From Bacteroidales bacterium (GTDB lineage Bacteria > Bacteroidota > Bacteroidia > Bacteroidales > Prolixibacteraceae): a stretch of 49,585 nt of DNA. The notes beneath the pieces were generated by a model. That model saw only the letters and a program-made list of their open reading frames with translations, had not been told where the DNA came from and did no database searches. Of the stretch, positions 45,075-49,585 are shown in pieces. Numbering within the stretch: the first letter of the stretch is position 1; the number at the start of each line of letters is the position of its first letter. The stretch is taken from positions 1 to 49,585 of the forward strand of contig JAAYJR010000109.1 in the NCBI GenBank assembly GCA_012522835.1. The letters are read 5' to 3'. Made by a program: the position numbers and the translations under genes.

Positions 45075-46445
45075 ATGACTAACCAAAAGAGAAATGTAAA
45101 ATACGAAATTTTTATCTTAGAAGACAATACCCTTTATGCCCAGGTGCTTAAGAAACAGCTTACAGATAATAATTATCAGGTAAGAGTATTTTACAATGCC
45201 CGTGATTGCATGAATGCATTGGATGATCACCAGCCAGACGTACTTACTCTTGACTATACACTCCCCGACATGTCAGGACACGAAGCTCTGAAGGAGATCC
45301 AAAAAAAATCACCTCAAACAAATATTATAATAATATCTGCCCAGGAGAGTATTGATACTGCTATTGAACTAATGAAAAACGGAGCTTATGATTATATCAT
45401 GAAGGCTTCGGATACAAGGGAAAAACTGACTAATATTATTAAGAACATTTATGATTCTGACCAGCTGAAACAGGAAAACCAGCGACTGAAGGGGGCTATA
45501 AAGGATCGTTACAATTTCAGGAAACTAATAAAAGGCAACAGCAGGGAGATAGACCAGGTATTTTCATTAATGGAGAAAGCATCGCAAACCAATATCTCTG
45601 TATCTATCAGCGGTGAGACTGGAACGGGCAAAGAACTGGTCGCAAAAGGTATACACTATAACTCAACCCGCAGCAGCAAACCATTTATTCCTGTTAATGT
45701 ATCTGCAATCCCCGACACTCTCATTGAAAGCGAGCTATTCGGACATGAAAAAGGGGCTTTCACCAACGCTGAATTCCGGAAGATAGGTAAATTTGAACAG
45801 GCAAACACAGGAACACTTTTTCTTGATGAAATTGCTGACCTGACCCTAAACCTTCAGGCCAAACTGCTCAGGGTTATACAGGAGAGAGAACTCACGCGGC
45901 TTGGAGGTAATGAGATCATACCACTTGATGTGAGAATCCTTACAGCTACACATAAAAATCTTGCCAATCTGGTTGCCAATGGAAAATTCAGACAGGATCT
46001 CTATTACCGGCTTCTGGGACTGCCAATTGAGGTACCAGCGTTACGGCACCGGGGAAAAGATATCATTTTACTCGCCAAACATTTTGTAAATGAATTTTGC
46101 AGGGAGAATGACATGCCGGTAAAAACTATATCCGAAGATACAAAGAAGGTGCTCTTTTCGTATCACTTTCCCGGCAATATCAGGGAGTTAAAAACAATGA
46201 TGGAACTGGCCTGCGTAATGACTAACAGCGACATAATAAAACCGGTGCATCTGAATATTAATGTTGAAGAAAATGTGAACCACCTGCTGGCTGACGAAAG
46301 GACCCTGGAAGAGTATAACCATGAAATTGTTAAACATTTTCTGAATAAATATAATCATAACGTGCGGCTGGTTGCTTCAAAACTTGATATAGGAAAATCT
46401 ACAATATACAGGATGCTGCAAAATAAAGAGTTGTCGTTTAACTGA
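45075..46445 (+). CDS. NtrC-family sigma-54-dependent response regulator
   Basis: 456 residues from the ATG at 45075. Receiver domain (8-125): acidic pocket Glu16/Asp17, phospho-acceptor Asp60 (LTLDYTLPD), Lys110. AAA+ domain (~150-390): Walker A GETGTGKE (180-187), loop GAFTNA (227-232; Asn replaces the second Gly of GAFTGA, Thr kept), Walker B TLFLDEI. The C-terminal Fis-type helix-turn-helix ends KLDIGKSTIYRMLQNKEL. It activates sigma-54 promoters when phosphorylated. No kinase gene is adjacent. A paired palindrome upstream suggests self-regulation. RpoN is not in the window. Confidence 0.92.
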   Translation: MTNQKRNVKYEIFILEDNTLYAQVLKKQLTDNNYQVRVFYNARDCMNALDDHQPDVLTLDYTLPDMSGHEALKEIQKKSPQTNIIIISAQESIDTAIELMKNGAYDYIMKASDTREKLTNIIKNIYDSDQLKQENQRLKGAIKDRYNFRKLIKGNSREIDQVFSLMEKASQTNISVSISGETGTGKELVAKGIHYNSTRSSKPFIPVNVSAIPDTLIESELFGHEKGAFTNAEFRKIGKFEQANTGTLFLDEIADLTLNLQAKLLRVIQERELTRLGGNEIIPLDVRILTATHKNLANLVANGKFRQDLYYRLLGLPIEVPALRHRGKDIILLAKHFVNEFCRENDMPVKTISEDTKKVLFSYHFPGNIRELKTMMELACVMTNSDIIKPVHLNINVEENVNHLLADERTLEEYNHEIVKHFLNKYNHNVRLVASKLDIGKSTIYRMLQNKELSFN

Positions 46446-46453
46446 TTGCAGGC

Positions 46454-47482
46454 TTACTCGTTTAACAACTCTTCCAGTGCATATTCTGTTAACATCTCGT
46501 GGTTGCCCGTAAAGATGTTTAACTTAATATTATTGCTCTCTTTTATCAGGCAAATCTCTCGTCCGGAGATAGTACCAAAGGAGCCGAAAGGCCTCCTGAA
46601 CTCAAGAAGATCCAGTTTCTCCTTATCTGTAACATATTCAGACGAATCCTCTACATTCAGGTCGGCCAGCAACTTGTTGTAAAAGTTAATTGAATGAGTA
46701 ATCGGTACGCTTCCCTGGATCCCGTCATAAATACCTGCATAAATAAAAAGTTTTGATTTTAAAAGCTTTTCAGCAGGGGTTTCCCAATATATTGGAGATT
46801 TATTTTTGGCTATCGATTCATTCAGCCCTCCAACTGACTCTGTACAATTCAAAATATTTTCCGAATACCTGTTCTGTCTGATCAGGCTCTCATTATACCA
46901 TGCAATCAGATCTGAAATAGATGCCCATGCAGAAAATTTACTGATGTCATGCTTCGACTTCATAAATGTACTCAGTGTTGCATAGCCTCCTCCGCTAACC
47001 CCGATAACAAATATCTTTGACCTGTCAACCGAACTGTTAGACAGTGCATAACTGATTGCATCATCAATATCGCTAAGTGCAAGCTCACTACAACAGGCAT
47101 CTTTAGTATTATTGATCCCTCTGAAATCAGGATGTATATAATTAATATCCTTTTGCCTGCACAATCCTGCCAACTCATCCTTCTGTCTGTAATCCCCACT
47201 CCAGGTATGGAGGCTCACTACAAGAGGCTTCGGGCCATCTGACTTTGCCGGATAAAAGTATGCTTTCTGAATCTGGTTGTCAACTGAAGAGTTAATGCTG
47301 ACAAGTTTAAAATCACCCTCCCACTCAATTTTACTGGTATCGTCAAATCGTATATGTTCCGTGCCTTTTCCCTTATCCTTTTTCAAATGGGATAAAATAT
47401 CATCTTTACAATAAAGACCAATAAAGATACCTGAAAGTACAAGCAATAAATAAATTATAATTTGAAATACAGATTTTCTCAT
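46454..47482 (-). CDS. Membrane-anchored or exported alpha/beta hydrolase (S9-like)
   Basis: 342 residues. An N-terminal hydrophobic segment (6-24) is a signal anchor or uncleaved signal. The hydrolase domain has the nucleophile elbow GVSGGG (Ser163), a probable acid Asp253 (YAGIYDGIQG) and His328 (GNHEML), with the oxyanion-side LHTWSGDYRQ. The layout resembles prolyl-oligopeptidase-type (S9) catalytic domains without the propeller, so esterase or peptidase action on envelope or extracellular substrates is plausible. It converges with the NtrC-type gene, with 8 bases between stops. The substrate is unknown. Confidence 0.8.
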   Translation of the reverse strand: MRKSVFQIIIYLLLVLSGIFIGLYCKDDILSHLKKDKGKGTEHIRFDDTSKIEWEGDFKLVSINSSVDNQIQKAYFYPAKSDGPKPLVVSLHTWSGDYRQKDELAGLCRQKDINYIHPDFRGINNTKDACCSELALSDIDDAISYALSNSSVDRSKIFVIGVSGGGYATLSTFMKSKHDISKFSAWASISDLIAWYNESLIRQNRYSENILNCTESVGGLNESIAKNKSPIYWETPAEKLLKSKLFIYAGIYDGIQGSVPITHSINFYNKLLADLNVEDSSEYVTDKEKLDLLEFRRPFGSFGTISGREICLIKESNNIKLNIFTGNHEMLTEYALEELLNE

Positions 47483-47623
47483 GCGACATAACTTAATAAA
47501 ACACTAAACTATAATAAAATAGGATCATCCTGCCTGGAATAAAACATATCTTTTAAAATTTGTAAATTTATTCCTTTTTACTAATTTAGCAATAACATCA
47601 AAACTGAAATAACCTTTGAAACC

Positions 47624-48388
47624 ATGTCAAAAAAATTATTTGCGCTGGCATTATTCCTATTCCCCCTGGTCACAAATGCCCAATTTTTCAAGATATATCC
47701 TTACATGACTCCCGAAGCGGGTGAAAAAGAGTTGGTTTACTGGTTCAGCGCCATAGGATCAGACCATCAGTATTCTTTCTTCGGAGAGGCAGTCGACAGG
47801 CAGGGATTACTTGCCCATTCCCTGGAATTAGAATATGGGTTAAGCAATAAATGGACCGCAGGACTATATCTGGATTTTGAACAGCCTGAGGGACACGACC
47901 TGAAACACGTTGCAACCAAAGCGCTGATGTTCCATGGCCGATTCTGGGAAAAAGGCGAACGGCCGGTAGATCTGGGTTTATATGTAGAATATATACTCCC
48001 CGGGAAAAATTACAAAAGTGGGGAACAACTTGAAATAAAATGTATACTTGAAAAGGATTTTGGTTTTAGTTCATTCGTATTGAACCCTACTTTTGAAAAA
48101 GTTATCAGCGGACCGGATGTAGGTGAAGGTGTCGAATTTGCCATGAATGGTGGTTGGTACTGCAGAAAAAGCCTGAAATTTCAACCGGGAATTGAGTTTT
48201 ATTCAAAATGGGGAGAACTAAAAGAGTTATCACCTCCGGACGAATCAAAAACCTATATATTCCCTGCTATCGATATTATCTTCGGAACCCATGGCCGTAT
48301 TAAATGGCATACAGGTGCAGGATTTGGATTATCAGATCCTGCAGATAATTTTGTTTTCAAATCTATCCTTTCAATAGGATTCTTTTAA
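47624..48388 (+). CDS. Outer-membrane beta-barrel protein, unknown function
   Basis: 254 residues with signal peptide (1-19, ending TNAQ) and a series of amphipathic strands with aromatic girdles (e.g. HSLELEYGLSNKWTAGLYLDFE, VDLGLYVEYILPG, RIKWHTGAGFGLSDPADNFVFKSILSIGFF), ending in Phe like barrels recognised by BamA. It resembles small porin-like proteins of the phenol-degradation MetA group in general pattern only. A multiheme cytochrome gene starts 24 bases after its stop, so the two are probably co-transcribed and the barrel may help place or serve the cytochrome (inference). Confidence 0.7.
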   Translation: MSKKLFALALFLFPLVTNAQFFKIYPYMTPEAGEKELVYWFSAIGSDHQYSFFGEAVDRQGLLAHSLELEYGLSNKWTAGLYLDFEQPEGHDLKHVATKALMFHGRFWEKGERPVDLGLYVEYILPGKNYKSGEQLEIKCILEKDFGFSSFVLNPTFEKVISGPDVGEGVEFAMNGGWYCRKSLKFQPGIEFYSKWGELKELSPPDESKTYIFPAIDIIFGTHGRIKWHTGAGFGLSDPADNFVFKSILSIGFF

Positions 48389-48412
48389 TTAACAAACTAT
48401 AAAATTCAAGCG

Positions 48413-49585
48413 ATGCAAAAAATATTTATATGCTGTATACTGATGCTTCTGTCTGGAACACTGTCATCCCAGGAAACGGCAATACTGAAAGCGCAGGCAA
48501 AAAACCAGAATAAACCTTATCACTACTTTGAGAACCCGCAGGTATGTGCAGGTTGTCACTGGGATAAATTTGACAGGTGGAATGTTTCACAGCATTCAAA
48601 GGCTTTCACTGGTGATTTTTTCCAAAAACAGTTTTATGAACTTGTATTACCTTCTGAATCATTAAGCCCCGAACTTAAAGATGTAAAGGATGGCTGTATA
48701 GGCTGTCACTCTCCAAGTGCATTCCTTGCCGGAGAAATGGTGCCGGAAAAGTCATATGAAACAGATAATTACTGGAAAAAAACTGACGGATACAAAACAA
48801 GAGCCGACAGAGGTATTTTTTGCGATTTTTGCCATACAATAAGCCATTTCCGGAATGAACCCCCTTTTAATCACGATTACGTTTCTGCTGCAACCGAAGC
48901 GGTTGACACCAAGTTCGGAGACCTTGAATTCCCATGGTCTCCTCACCATGAAACTGCTACATCAGAAATCTTCGAGGATCCGATGATGTGTTCATCATGC
49001 CATAATGAACTTAATCCTTATGATGTATGGGTGAAGGCTACTTTTACTGAATATGAAGAGAGCCCTTATCCTTTCAAGGCAATAGTCTGTCAGACCTGTC
49101 ATATGCCTACAATGGGAGGAAAGCCGGCAAAAATGGGCATAACCCGGCCCCATAACTCTGATCATTGGCTTGGAGGAGGATTTTCTGAATTTGTAGAAGG
49201 AGCTGCAACGGTAACAATTAACCTTGACAGGTCAGAATTCAAAAAAGGTGAAGAAGTAAATTTTACTGTTGATGTACAGGCTGTGGCTACGGGACATAAA
49301 TTCCCAACAGGCTCAACTGAAGAACGCGATGTCTGGTTGCGCCTATCCTTAGTTGACAAAAGCGGACGAGAACTGCTCCACATTCCCATACCTCAAAATC
49401 CGGGAGACCCATATGATAAATATTTTATCACAAGCAATGAAGTGGTTGCGTATCCTTCTCACAGCAAGCTTTCACAACCAATTCCACGCGATGCCCTTCC
49501 TGAAGGGGACAGGTTATACCACAGCGCATTCCTGGACAGTGAAGGGGAATTTACTTATGCACAATGGTTATGCACTAAAGAGATC
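48413..49585 (+). CDS. Multiheme c-type cytochrome, c554-like (3' end outside window)
   Basis: 391 codons run open to the window edge, so the protein is incomplete. After a signal peptide (1-19) there are five CXXCH heme sites so far: Cys45 (CAGCH), Cys95 (CIGCH), Cys137 (CDFCH), Cys193 (CSSCH) and Cys226 (CQTCH). Spacing and extra His/Trp residues (WDKFDRWNVSQHSKAF) fit the cytochrome c554-type fold. From ~240 a beta-rich domain follows with GHKFPTGSTEERDVWLRL, seen after the hemes in related exported cytochromes. It likely carries electrons in the periplasm or at the outer membrane. Partner: the barrel protein just upstream. Confidence 0.85.
   Translation, partial: MQKIFICCILMLLSGTLSSQETAILKAQAKNQNKPYHYFENPQVCAGCHWDKFDRWNVSQHSKAFTGDFFQKQFYELVLPSESLSPELKDVKDGCIGCHSPSAFLAGEMVPEKSYETDNYWKKTDGYKTRADRGIFCDFCHTISHFRNEPPFNHDYVSAATEAVDTKFGDLEFPWSPHHETATSEIFEDPMMCSSCHNELNPYDVWVKATFTEYEESPYPFKAIVCQTCHMPTMGGKPAKMGITRPHNSDHWLGGGFSEFVEGAATVTINLDRSEFKKGEEVNFTVDVQAVATGHKFPTGSTEERDVWLRLSLVDKSGRELLHIPIPQNPGDPYDKYFITSNEVVAYPSHSKLSQPIPRDALPEGDRLYHSAFLDSEGEFTYAQWLCTKEI

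Overview
The window is chromosomal DNA from a member of the Bacteroidota, most likely a free-living, probably anaerobic or facultative Bacteroidales/Marinilabiliales-like lineage (the rank below phylum is inference). Evidence: a secreted protease with a type IX secretion (Por) C-terminal tail; a short 286-residue primary sigma factor without region 1.1; many start sites preceded by the Bacteroidota -7 element TAnnTTTG rather than E. coli-type boxes; few Shine-Dalgarno sequences; and family markers such as DUF4293, DUF6249 beside an ECF sigma factor, PD40-OmpA proteins and a large TPR lipoprotein-like/outer-membrane protein pair. Base composition looks even and AT-rich. I see no insertion sequence, phage, CRISPR array, rRNA or tRNA gene, and no broken gene.

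Layout. 1-2.2 kb: an SLC12/APC-type transporter. 2.3-7.7 kb (minus): one tight operon running from a T9SS-exported trypsin-like protease into a FecB/C/D-type metal-chelate importer. 7.8-12.6 kb: a free-standing tRNA-Thr editing-domain protein, a DUF4293 membrane protein, an AddA-like helicase-nuclease and a small exported protein. 13-18 kb: a membrane histidine kinase, FabD, a CDF metal exporter and a GT4 glycosyltransferase. 18.2-23.2 kb: a 1023-residue TPR protein and an outer-membrane barrel. 23.5-28.7 kb: gyrB, a LOG-family protein, an HtrA protease and rpoD, closed by a strong bidirectional terminator. 28.7-32 kb (minus): PD40-OmpA protein and a RlmD-type rRNA methyltransferase. 32-35 kb: a gap with a candidate structured RNA, then an ABC-F ATPase and an RlmB-type methyltransferase. 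35-39 kb: two tandem Lrp regulators, an MscS channel and an M64 peptidase. 38.8-40.2 kb: DUF6249, an ECF sigma factor and its probable anti-sigma. 40.2-42.5 kb: MqnD and MqnB (futalosine menaquinone route) and FolE. 42.5-49.6 kb: a lactonase-like propeller protein, a dual CDGSH protein, a flavin reductase-rubredoxin fusion, an orphan NtrC-type regulator, an exported alpha/beta hydrolase, an outer-membrane barrel and a multiheme cytochrome cut by the window edge.

How the genes fit together. The protease-importer operon suggests that extracellular proteolysis is coupled to uptake of iron, heme or a similar chelate. The rubredoxin fusion, CDGSH protein, futalosine enzymes and multiheme cytochrome point to menaquinone-based, low-oxygen respiration with dedicated redox carriers. 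Most of the rest is housekeeping for replication, transcription, ribosome modification and the envelope.

The observations most worth checking are the editing-domain protein with two substituted active-site positions, the long-stem RNA candidate at 32.1-32.3 kb, the doubled Shine-Dalgarno of rpoD, the protease-importer operon, and several palindromes placed on promoters (gyrB, ECF sigma, NtrC regulator, mscS/M64). I did not find a clear, wholly new multi-gene system.
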